A DNA stretch of 9,837 nt from Paracoccaceae bacterium (lineage in GTDB: Bacteria > Pseudomonadota > Alphaproteobacteria > Rhodobacterales > Rhodobacteraceae): NCBI GenBank assembly GCA_007120685.1, contig SKNG01000110.1, positions 1 through 9,837 of the forward strand. The letters are read 5' to 3'. A model generated the notes under the pieces. The model ran no database searches. It had not been told where the DNA came from and saw only the letters and a program-made list of their open reading frames with translations. Each line of letters opens with the position of its first letter. Within the stretch, counting starts at the first letter, position 1. A program made the position numbers and the translations under genes. Of this stretch, positions 1-5,404 are shown in pieces.

Positions 1-455
1 AGCGGGTTCTTGATCTCATGGGCCAGCATCGCCGCCATGCCGGTGGCCGATTTCGCCGCCGCCTTGATCGCCTGCGCGCGGCCCAGCCGGCCCGCCACCT
101 CGCGCGGGGCGACCAGCATCAGAAGCGTCTGTCCGGCGTCATCGACCGGGGCAAGCTGCAGGTTGCAGACCACCGGCGCGCGTTCGCCCGTAGTGACATC
201 GGCATCGTTGATGAAGATCGGCGCGCGGTTGGCACGGGTGCGGGTCACGGCATCTTCCATCGGCGCGTCGATCGACAGCCGGTCGAACACCGGCTCGCCC
301 CGCAGCCCGCTGCGCGAGACCGACATGAACAGTTCAGCCGCCGGGTTGCAGTCGACGATCACCTCGCGCCCTTCGTCCAGGGTCAGCAGGAAGGCGGGCA
401 CCGGCAGGGCCGACCAGATCGTCCCCGGCTCCCACCATTTGGGCGGCACGCTCAT
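1..455 (-). CDS. ntrB: Nitrogen-regulation sensor histidine kinase NtrB, N-terminal part (cut by window edge)
   Basis: Reading leftwards from the ATG at 455-453, 151 residues are visible before the window ends. Residues about 10-120 look like a PAS-type sensory domain (WSALPVPAFLLT, then DCNPAAELF). The last visible residues, MLAHEIKNP, are the H-box of a histidine kinase, with His146 as the predicted phosphorylation site. The ATP-binding half lies outside. NtrB is the cytoplasmic kinase/phosphatase that, under PII (GlnB) control, sets phosphorylation of NtrC in response to nitrogen status. The H-box type, the PAS domain and the position directly after dusB match the nifR3-ntrB-ntrC operon known from Rhodobacter capsulatus. 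The start ATG overlaps the dusB stop as ATGA, implying translational coupling. The kinase family is clear; the NtrB assignment rests partly on synteny. Confidence 0.88.
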   Translation of the reverse strand, partial: MSVPPKWWEPGTIWSALPVPAFLLTLDEGREVIVDCNPAAELFMSVSRSGLRGEPVFDRLSIDAPMEDAVTRTRANRAPIFINDADVTTGERAPVVCNLQLAPVDDAGQTLLMLVAPREVAGRLGRAQAIKAAAKSATGMAAMLAHEIKNP

Positions 456-1432
456 GCCGCGCACTCCTGCGGAGCCAGCGCGTCGGGCAGCAGCGCCAGG
501 GTCTCGCGCGGGTCGGTGGTGCGCATCAGCCGTGCACGCAGGGCCGGATCGCCGCCGGCGGCATCGACATACCAGCCCAGATGCTTGCGCGCCACGCGCA
601 GGCCCAGGTCACGGCCATAGAAGCCCAGCATCGCGTCATAGTGGTCGGCCACCAGATCGGCCAGCGCCGCGCCTTTGGGCACCCGTGGCGTCGGCGCGGC
701 GTAAAGCGCGGCGCCAATCTGCGCGGGCAGCCAGGGCCGGCCCTGCGCCGCGCGCCCCACCATCACCCCCGCCGCGCCAGATGCCGCCAGCGCCGCGCGC
801 GCGGCGTCCGGCCCGGTGATGTCGCCATTGGCGATCACCGGCACCGGCACCGCATCGACCACCCGCCCGATGGCCCGCCAGTCGGCCCTGCCGGTATAGA
901 ACTGCGCCCTTGTGCGGCCATGCACCGTGATCATCCGCACACCCGCCGTCACCGCCCGCCGCGCCAGAAGCGATGCGTTCAGGCTGTCCGAGTCCCAGCC
1001 CAGCCGCATCTTCAGGCTGACCGGCACGCGCACCGCCCGCACCACCGCCTCAATCAGCCCCAGAGCATGGTCCAGGTCCCGCATCAGGGCCGAGCCGGAC
1101 AGCCCACCCACCACCTTCTTTGCCGGGCAGCCCATGTTGATGTCGATCATCGGCGCGCCCTCGCCCTCGGCGATGCGCGCGGCCTCGGCCATGGCGCCGG
1201 CCTCGCGCCCGGCCAGTTGCACCGATGTGGCGGTATCGCCCGCCGCCAGCCGGGCGCGCGCACGCGTCGAGGCGCGGCGGGTGACCATCTCGCCCGAGGC
1301 GATCATTTCAGACACCAGCAGCCCGGCGCCGAACCGCGCCACCATCTGCCGGAACGGCAGGTCGGTGATGCCCGACATGGGCGCCAGCAGCACCGGCGGG
1401 TCGATGGGAAGCGGAAAGCCGTCTGCACGCAT
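452..1432 (-). CDS. dusB: tRNA-dihydrouridine synthase B (NifR3)
   Basis: FMN-dependent enzyme that uses NADPH to reduce specific uridines of the tRNA D-loop to dihydrouridine. About 326 residues, normal for the family. Visible motifs in order: LLAPMSGITDLPFRQM (barrel start), INMGCPAKKV with the catalytic cysteine at residue 102, TVHGRTRAQFYTG, VPVIANGDI and GVMVGRAAQGRPWL (FMN phosphate binding). I place the start at the ATG at 1432-1430, which has AAGG ten bases upstream; an in-frame TTG three codons earlier (1441) would have that AAGG only one base away. The stop overlaps the ntrB start. This gene is nifR3 in R. capsulatus, the first gene of the ntr operon, although its function is tRNA modification. 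It is divergent from ispDF. Confidence 0.95.
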   Translation of the reverse strand: MRADGFPLPIDPPVLLAPMSGITDLPFRQMVARFGAGLLVSEMIASGEMVTRRASTRARARLAAGDTATSVQLAGREAGAMAEAARIAEGEGAPMIDINMGCPAKKVVGGLSGSALMRDLDHALGLIEAVVRAVRVPVSLKMRLGWDSDSLNASLLARRAVTAGVRMITVHGRTRAQFYTGRADWRAIGRVVDAVPVPVIANGDITGPDAARAALAASGAAGVMVGRAAQGRPWLPAQIGAALYAAPTPRVPKGAALADLVADHYDAMLGFYGRDLGLRVARKHLGWYVDAAGGDPALRARLMRTTDPRETLALLPDALAPQECAA

Positions 1433-1662
1433 GAGTTGCAAGCCTTGCGCCGAGATAGCGCGTCATGCCCGGTATCTAGCGCGCCCGTCGCCCGGTGGCA
1501 AAGCAGGAGGCCGATCACGTTGCGCAGGATTTCACCATTTGCCTAATTTGTAGTCGTTTTCGCGCATATTCCGTGCAGAATTAAAACCGCCCTGGCCCGG
1601 GCTGACCGGCGCCCCTTGGCGGGCCGCTTGCCGCACCCAGGGCTTTGACCTAAGCAGACGGC
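1433..1662. promoter_or_regulatory. Divergent control region between dusB and ispDF
   Basis: These 230 bp separate two divergent operons and must hold both promoters. The stretch 1531-1587 is clearly AT-rich in a GC-rich genome, the expected place for RNA polymerase contacts. I could not fix a convincing -35/-10 pair for either direction. Downstream on the ispDF side, 1590-1642 is GC-rich with the palindrome GCCCGGGC at 1595-1602 and outer complementary arms CCCTGG (1590-1595) and CCAGGG (1637-1642), so the ispDF leader may be structured. No convincing NtrC site was found. Confidence 0.5.
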
Positions 1663-2835
1663 ATGAAACCGGACACCGCCGTGATCCTCGTCGCCGCCGG
1701 AACGGGCAGCCGCATGGGCGGCGGCCTGCCAAAACAATGGCGCCAGTTGGCCGGCCAGCCGGTGCTGGCGCATACGGCGGCAGCCTTCCGCGCCGCCGGG
1801 CTGCACCGGCTGATCGTCGCCATCCGGCCCGAGGATGCACCGCGTGCCGAAACCCTGGACCTGCCCTGGGTAGCGGGGGGCGCAACGCGCGCGGATTCGG
1901 TCCTGGCCGCGCTGCAGGCGCTGGAGGCCGATCCGCCCGCCCGCGTCCTGATCCATGACGGCGCCCGCCCGCTGGTGCCGCTGGCGGTGATCGCCCGGGT
2001 GCTGGCGGCGCTGGACCACCACACGGGTGCCGCCCCGGCGCTGGCCGTGACCGACGCGCTGTGGCGGGCCGAGGGCGGGCAAGTGCGCGCCAGCCAGCCG
2101 CGCGATGGGCTGTGGCGCGCTCAGACCCCGCAGGGTTTCGCCTTTCCCGCCATCCTTGCCGCGCATCGCGCGCATCCGGGCGGGGCGGCGGATGATGTGG
2201 AAGTAGCACTGGCTGCCGGGCTGGATGTGGCCGTCGTGGAGGGCGCGGAAGACAACATCAAGCTCACCCACCCGCCGGATTTTCAGCGCGCCGAAACCCT
2301 GCTTGCCGAACGTCAGACATTCGCTGAAAAAAGCCAGACATTCAAAGGTCAGACAATGGATATCCGCACCGGCAACGGCTTCGACGTGCATCGCTTCGGC
2401 CCCGGCGACCGGCTGTGGCTCTGCGGGGTGGAGATCGCGCATGAGCGCGGGCTGCAGGGCCATTCGGATGCCGATGTCGGCATGCATGCGCTGACCGATG
2501 CGATCTATGGCGCGCTGGCCGAGGGCGATATCGGCCGCCACTTCCCCCCGTCAGACCCGCAATGGAAAGGCGCGGCCAGCCATATCTTCCTGCGCCATGC
2601 CATTGATCTGGCGCGCGAAAAGGGGTTCACCCTGACCCATGCCGATGTCACGCTGATCTGCGAGCGGCCAAAGATCGGCCCTCATGCCGGGGCCATGCAG
2701 GCGGCGCTGGCGGGGATCCTGGGTGCCGAACCCGGGCGGGTGTCGGTGAAGGCCACCACCTCGGAACGGCTGGGCTTCACCGGGCGCGAGGAAGGCATCG
2801 CGGCGCTGGCCACGGCGACGCTGGTGCGGCCATGA
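1663..2835 (+). CDS. ispDF: Bifunctional IspD/IspF: MEP cytidylyltransferase and MECDP synthase
   Basis: A fusion of two MEP-pathway enzymes for IPP/DMAPP synthesis, 390 residues. Residues 1-215 are IspD (MEP + CTP to CDP-ME): nucleotide-binding LVAAGTGSRMGGGLPKQ with Arg17 and Lys24, IHDGARPLV at 97-105, AQTPQGF at 153-159 and DNIKLTHP with Lys200. Residues 232-390 are IspF (CDP-ME 2-phosphate to MECDP): GFDVH with metal ligands Asp241 and His243, GHSDADVGMHALTD with His267 and metal ligand His275, and the C-terminal TTSERLGFTGREEGIA. The intermediate IspE step is missing from the fusion, as in other known IspDF proteins. The linker (216-231) carries a QTF/QTF/QTM repeat. First gene of an operon; pgpA overlaps its stop by ATGA. 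The region before the start has only a weak ribosome site. Confidence 0.97.
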   Translation: MKPDTAVILVAAGTGSRMGGGLPKQWRQLAGQPVLAHTAAAFRAAGLHRLIVAIRPEDAPRAETLDLPWVAGGATRADSVLAALQALEADPPARVLIHDGARPLVPLAVIARVLAALDHHTGAAPALAVTDALWRAEGGQVRASQPRDGLWRAQTPQGFAFPAILAAHRAHPGGAADDVEVALAAGLDVAVVEGAEDNIKLTHPPDFQRAETLLAERQTFAEKSQTFKGQTMDIRTGNGFDVHRFGPGDRLWLCGVEIAHERGLQGHSDADVGMHALTDAIYGALAEGDIGRHFPPSDPQWKGAASHIFLRHAIDLAREKGFTLTHADVTLICERPKIGPHAGAMQAALAGILGAEPGRVSVKATTSERLGFTGREEGIAALATATLVRP

Positions 2836-3326
2836 CATGGTCCCGGTTCATCGCCACCTGGTTCGGCGCGGGGCTGTTGCGCCCGGCGCCCGGCACCTGG
2901 GGCTCGCTCGCCGCCCTGCCCTTTGCCTGGGGGCTGCACCTGCTGGGCGGCTTTGCGGCGCTGGCATTGGCGACACTGGCGGTGTTCCTGCTGGGCTGGT
3001 GGGTCTCGGTGATCGAGACACGGGGGCGCGACGACCCGGATCCGTCCGAGATCGTCATCGACGAGGTGGCGGGCATGTGGCTGGCGCTCTGGCCGGTTTC
3101 ACTGGGCGCGGCCTGGATGGGGCTGGATGTGCTGCGGCTCTGGCCGGGCTGGGTGGCGGCCTTCCTGGCCTTCCGGCTGTTCGACGTTTGGAAGCCGGGG
3201 CCAGTGGGCTGGGCCGACCGGTTGCACACGCCGCTGGGGTTGATGCTGGACGATATCCTGGCGGGGCTGATGGCGGCCGTGGTGGTGGTGGCGCTGGCGG
3301 CGCTGGCGCATGGGGTGCTGATGTAG
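2832..3326 (+). CDS. pgpA: Phosphatidylglycerophosphatase A
   Basis: Integral inner-membrane phosphatase that converts phosphatidylglycerol phosphate to phosphatidylglycerol, the last step of PG synthesis. At 164 residues it has normal PgpA length. Family signatures are complete: FGAGLLRPAPGTWGSL (11-26), DPDPSEIVIDEVAGMW (68-83) with the acidic residues expected to bind Mg2+, FRLFDVWKPGP (114-124) and the LMLDDILAG segment (137-145). Hydrophobic stretches at about 25-62, 82-118 and 143-164 are the membrane segments. The ATG overlaps the ispDF stop (ATGA), so it is probably translated by coupling, consistent with its weak own ribosome site. The cinA-type gene follows after ten bases. Confidence 0.95.
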   Translation: MTWSRFIATWFGAGLLRPAPGTWGSLAALPFAWGLHLLGGFAALALATLAVFLLGWWVSVIETRGRDDPDPSEIVIDEVAGMWLALWPVSLGAAWMGLDVLRLWPGWVAAFLAFRLFDVWKPGPVGWADRLHTPLGLMLDDILAGLMAAVVVVALAALAHGVLM

Positions 3327-3336
3327 GGGGCTGGCG

Positions 3337-3807
3337 ATGCGCGGGCTGAAACGACGAATCCTCACCCGGGCACGGGCGCGCGGGCTGCGGCTGGCCACCG
3401 CTGAAAGCTGCACCGGCGGGATGGTTGCCGCGGCGCTGACCGACCTGCCAGGGTCATCGGAAATGTTCAGCGGCGGGTTCGTGACCTATTCCAACGCCTT
3501 GAAACGCGATCTTCTGAATGTGGACGAGGCCCTGATCGCCACCCATGGCGCGGTCTCGGAACCCGTGGCGCAGGCAATGGCCGAGGGCGCCCGCGCCGGC
3601 ACCGGCGCCGATATAGCCGTTGCCATCACCGGCATCGCCGGCCCCGGCGGCTCGGAATACAAGCCCGAAGGGCGGGTCTGCTTCGGCCTCGCCAGTGCCG
3701 GCATCACCCACACCGAGACGGTGGATTTCGGCGCCCTGGGCCGCGCCCGGCTACGCCGCGCCGCGCGCGACCATGCGCTGGGGCTGATCCTGCACGCGCT
3801 GGCCTGA
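3337..3807 (+). CDS. CinA C-terminal family protein, predicted nicotinamide-nucleotide amidase (PncC type)
   Basis: A 156-residue single-domain protein, equal to the C-terminal domain of CinA. Enzymes of this family deamidate nicotinamide mononucleotide to nicotinic acid mononucleotide, recycling the NMN released by DNA ligase and other NAD consumers. Seen directly: TAESCTGGMVAAALTDLPGSS with the conserved Ser24, GGFVTYSNALK with Tyr51 and Lys56, GAVSEPVAQAMAEGA and AITGIAGPGGS (97-106). The N-terminal molybdopterin-binding-like domain of full CinA is absent, as in E. coli PncC. The ribosome site AGGGGG (3325-3330) is six bases before ATG. Last gene of the ispDF-pgpA operon; there is no obvious pathway link to its neighbours. 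The old name competence-damage protein should not be read as function. Confidence 0.9.
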   Translation: MRGLKRRILTRARARGLRLATAESCTGGMVAAALTDLPGSSEMFSGGFVTYSNALKRDLLNVDEALIATHGAVSEPVAQAMAEGARAGTGADIAVAITGIAGPGGSEYKPEGRVCFGLASAGITHTETVDFGALGRARLRRAARDHALGLILHALA

Positions 3808-3820
3808 GCCGGGCGCGCCC

Positions 3821-3843
3821 AAGTGCCTTTCTTCAAGGCACTT
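3821..3843 (+). repeat. First of two tandem hairpins after the cinA-type gene
   Basis: A perfect 9-bp stem, AAGTGCCTT (3821-3829) with AAGGCACTT (3835-3843), closes the loop TCTTC. No T tract follows. It lies 13 bp after the cinA-type stop and directly after the palindrome GGGCGCGCCC (3811-3820). It shares 15 bases with the next hairpin at a 25-bp period. Confidence 0.85.
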
Positions 3844-3845
3844 GC

Positions 3846-3871
3846 AACGGCCTTTCTTCAAGGCCGTTTTT
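3846..3871 (+). terminator. Rho-independent terminator of the ispDF-pgpA-cinA operon
   Basis: Perfect 9-bp stem, AACGGCCTT (3846-3854) with AAGGCCGTT (3860-3868), same TCTTC loop as the preceding hairpin, and a run of five T at 3867-3871. The T run exists only for plus-strand transcripts, so it serves the ispDF operon. It also lies just after the stop of the convergent dehydrogenase gene (3884), where it may act less efficiently for the opposite strand. Confidence 0.85.
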
Positions 3872-3883
3872 CCCAGGGACGCC

Positions 3884-4639
3884 TCAGCGCATCCGCAGCG
3901 CGCCGTCGATGCGCACGCATTCCGCGTTCAGATAGCCGCTCTCGATCATGAACCGCGCCAGCTTGCCGTATTCCTCGGGCCGGCCCAGCCGCTTGGGAAA
4001 GGTCACATCCGCCGCCAACGCGCTGCGCGCCTCTTCCGACAGCGTCATCAGCATCGGCGTCAGGAAGATCCCCGGCGCAATCGTGTTTACCCTGATCCCC
4101 AGGCTGGCCAGGTCCCGCGCCACCGGCAGCGCCATGCCCACCACCCCAGCCTTTGACGCCGTATAGGCCGCCTGGCCCTTCTGCCCGTCAAAGGCCGCGA
4201 TCGAGGCGGTGTTGACGATCGCCCCGCGCTCGCCATCCGCATCCGCCTCGTTGCCGGCCATGACCTCGGACACCAGCCGGATGCAGTTGAACGTGCCCAC
4301 CAGATTCACGTCGATGGTGCGGCGGTAGGCGTCCAGCGGGTGCGCCCCGTCGCGCCCCACGGTCTTGATCGCATAGGCGATACCCGCACAGTTGACCAGC
4401 GCGTTGACCTTGCCCATCGCGCCCAGCGCCACCTCGATCCCCGCCTTGACCGAGGCCTCGTCGGTGACATCGACCTCGGCAAAATGCGCGCCGATTTCGG
4501 CGGCCAGCTCCTCGCCCTTCGCACGGTCGCGGTCAAACAGCGTCACCGTCGCCCCGCCCGCGGCCAGTTCGCGCGCCGTCGCCGCCCCCAGCCCGGACGC
4601 CCCGCCGGTGACAATCGCTGCCGTTTCCCTGATATCCAT
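3884..4639 (-). CDS. SDR-family 3-hydroxyacyl-CoA dehydrogenase, HSD17B10-like
   Basis: A 251-residue classical short-chain dehydrogenase. Cofactor site TGGASGLG (11-18) and Asp36 after strand 2 (TLFDRD), which favours NAD over NADP. DVTD at 57-60, NCAGIA (83-88), Asn112, and the catalytic set Ser146, Tyr159, Lys163 (YTASK). The segment NTASIAAFDGQKGQAAY and the end LNAECVRIDGALRM closely resemble mitochondrial type II 3-hydroxyacyl-CoA dehydrogenase (HSD10), which oxidises 3-hydroxyacyl- or 2-methyl-3-hydroxybutyryl-CoA in fatty-acid and isoleucine breakdown. The start is the ATG at 4639-4637, with AGGAG nine bases upstream; the reading frame stays open further upstream through the tRNA gene, but only by chance. 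It stands alone, downstream of tRNA-Gly. The substrate is inferred from the family. Confidence 0.92.
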   Translation of the reverse strand: MDIRETAAIVTGGASGLGAATARELAAGGATVTLFDRDRAKGEELAAEIGAHFAEVDVTDEASVKAGIEVALGAMGKVNALVNCAGIAYAIKTVGRDGAHPLDAYRRTIDVNLVGTFNCIRLVSEVMAGNEADADGERGAIVNTASIAAFDGQKGQAAYTASKAGVVGMALPVARDLASLGIRVNTIAPGIFLTPMLMTLSEEARSALAADVTFPKRLGRPEEYGKLARFMIESGYLNAECVRIDGALRMR

Positions 4640-4740
4640 ATTGCCGTGCTCCTCCTCTTTCGCGGCGCGGCCCCAAAAACCCGGCACTTGCCGCGCTGCA
4701 ATCCCGCTACGGTTTTCGCCCGGCCGTGCGCGGGCTGTCC

Positions 4741-4769
4741 AGTATCGATCTGCTTTGTTTCCTGGGAAA
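4741..4769 (-). promoter_or_regulatory. Possible sigma70-type promoter for the dehydrogenase gene
   Basis: On the minus strand, TTTCCC (4769-4764) and GATACT (4746-4741) are 17 bp apart, about 100 bp upstream of the start. Matches to consensus are weak (about 3 and 4 of 6). The -35 box is part of the small dyad TTTCC-N2-GGAAA (4758-4769), and a stronger palindrome lies just upstream at 4775-4789. Confidence 0.3.
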
Positions 4770-4774
4770 GTAAA

Positions 4775-4789
4775 ATGACGCAGCGTCAT
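4775..4789. promoter_or_regulatory. Palindrome ATGACGCAGCGTCAT (operator or weak tRNA terminator)
   Basis: A perfect 7+7 bp dyad around one central base, between tRNA-Gly and the dehydrogenase gene. On the minus strand it is followed by TTTACTTTCC, so it could end the tRNA transcript 70 bases after the CCA. It also abuts the possible dehydrogenase promoter, the usual position for an operator. The sequence alone does not decide. Confidence 0.5.
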
Positions 4790-4857
4790 CGCCGCGCCTG
4801 GCGAAGGGCTCTGCCAGAGGCCGTCGGGAGGCTCGAAAACGCGCTGTGTCGGAGACA

Positions 4858-4931
4858 TGGAGCGGGTAGCGGGAATCGAACCCGCACGACCAGCTTGGAA
4901 GGCTGGGGCGCTACCATTACACCATACCCGC
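4858..4931 (-). tRNA. tRNA-Gly (anticodon TCC)
   Basis: Full cloverleaf on the minus strand: acceptor GCGGGTA (4931-4925) pairs with TACCCGC (4868-4862); D-arm GTGT/GCGC with two G-T pairs and an AATGGTA loop; anticodon arm CCAGC-CTTCCAA-GCTGG giving anticodon TCC, which reads GGA/GGG glycine codons; T-arm GCGGG-TTCGATT-CCCGC. Discriminator base T, and the 3' CCA is encoded (4860-4858). It has its own promoter immediately upstream. Confidence 0.97.
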
Positions 4932-4941
4932 GCCAGCACCT

Positions 4942-4970
4942 GAGATAAAGCCTCGCGGGGCCCGCCGCAA
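4942..4970 (-). promoter_or_regulatory. Promoter of tRNA-Gly
   Basis: Minus-strand TTGCGG (4970-4965) and TATCTC (4947-4942) are exactly 17 bp apart. The -10 box ends about ten bases before the mature 5' end at 4931, so the transcript would begin almost at the tRNA. A GC-rich stretch fills the spacer. The promoter sits in the 52-bp gap after the HPF-like gene. Confidence 0.65.
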
Positions 4971-4983
4971 GGCCCGAGCGCGC

Positions 4984-5301
4984 TTACCGCTTCCGATCGG
5001 CCTTGCCGAACTCGCTTTCCAGAAGCGCGCGCAGCCTGCGCGCGGCGCCGCGGGCGGCTGCCTCGACATCGGCGTCGTGATGGGTGGCGGCCAGCGGGTC
5101 GCGGCCCTGCGGGCGCGCTTCTATCATGCAGCGGATATCGTCGCCGCCGCCCTTATGGGCATTCTCGTCCTGCAGATGCACCTCGGCCCGGGTCAGCCGC
5201 GACAGGGTATGCCCCAGACCCTGCTCCACGATGGCGCGCACCGCCTCCTTCAGGCGTTCGTCACCCTGGATGTGGCGGTCGGTGTTGATCTTGATCTGCA
5301 T
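4984..5301 (-). CDS. Short HPF/RaiA-family ribosome-associated protein
   Basis: A 105-residue protein that starts MQIKINTDRHIQGDERLKEA, the typical beta-strand then amphipathic helix opening of hibernation-promoting factors. It continues with RAEVHLQDENAHKGGGDDIRCMIEA (39-62), the second strand pair and its connection, and ends in a basic helix (RGAARRLRALLESEFGKADRKR). Members bind the decoding region of the 30S subunit and silence or protect ribosomes in stationary phase. The length fits the short, single-domain form without the C-terminal dimerisation domain of long HPF. The ATG at 5301 has GGAGG (5311-5307) five bases upstream. That ribosome site is inside a 7-bp hairpin. It lies after the PopZ-like gene in the same direction. 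Assignment is from fold-like pattern and motifs; the role in this organism is inferred. Confidence 0.75.
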   Translation of the reverse strand: MQIKINTDRHIQGDERLKEAVRAIVEQGLGHTLSRLTRAEVHLQDENAHKGGGDDIRCMIEARPQGRDPLAATHHDADVEAAARGAARRLRALLESEFGKADRKR

Positions 5302-5325
5302 GGGTTCCTCCGTCTTGCGGAACCC
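5302..5325 (-). promoter_or_regulatory. Hairpin covering the ribosome-binding site of the HPF-like gene
   Basis: In the mRNA, GGGTTCC (5325-5319) pairs perfectly with GGAACCC (5308-5302), leaving a 10-base loop. The second arm ends at the base just before the ATG, and the GGAGG Shine-Dalgarno sequence straddles loop and arm. Melting or binding of this element could control translation. Confidence 0.6.
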
Positions 5326-5338
5326 TTCCCTATCACCT

Positions 5339-5369
5339 GCGGCGGCAGAGGGAAGAGGCCTGCCGCCGC
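5339..5369 (-). repeat. 10-bp inverted repeat between the PopZ-like and HPF-like genes
   Basis: GCGGCGGCAG (5339-5348) and CTGCCGCCGC (5360-5369) are perfect complements around an 11-base loop. No T tract follows in either direction, so it is not a canonical terminator. It may stabilise the 3' end of the upstream message or form part of the HPF-like leader. Confidence 0.6.
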
Positions 5370-5404
5370 CCCGACGCCGCAGACGAGGCGCTGCAGATGC
5401 TGCG

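Noticed and set aside
1433..1441. TTG start for dusB at 1441
   Set aside because: AAGG would be only one base from TTG but is ten bases from the ATG at 1432, and the extra residues add nothing conserved.
581..1546. Long plus-strand open frame opposite dusB
   Set aside because: Its translation is Arg/His/Pro-rich without domain signs, the usual shadow of a GC-rich gene on the other strand.
1560..1580. Possible NtrC site (TGCAC...GCGC on the minus strand) upstream of dusB
   Set aside because: The second half-site does not match the inverted GGTGCA required of an NtrC dyad.
4640..4939. Longer form of the dehydrogenase gene starting upstream at 4939
   Set aside because: The extension runs through tRNA-Gly, has no SDR similarity and no ribosome site; the ATG at 4639 has a good one and begins the Rossmann fold correctly.
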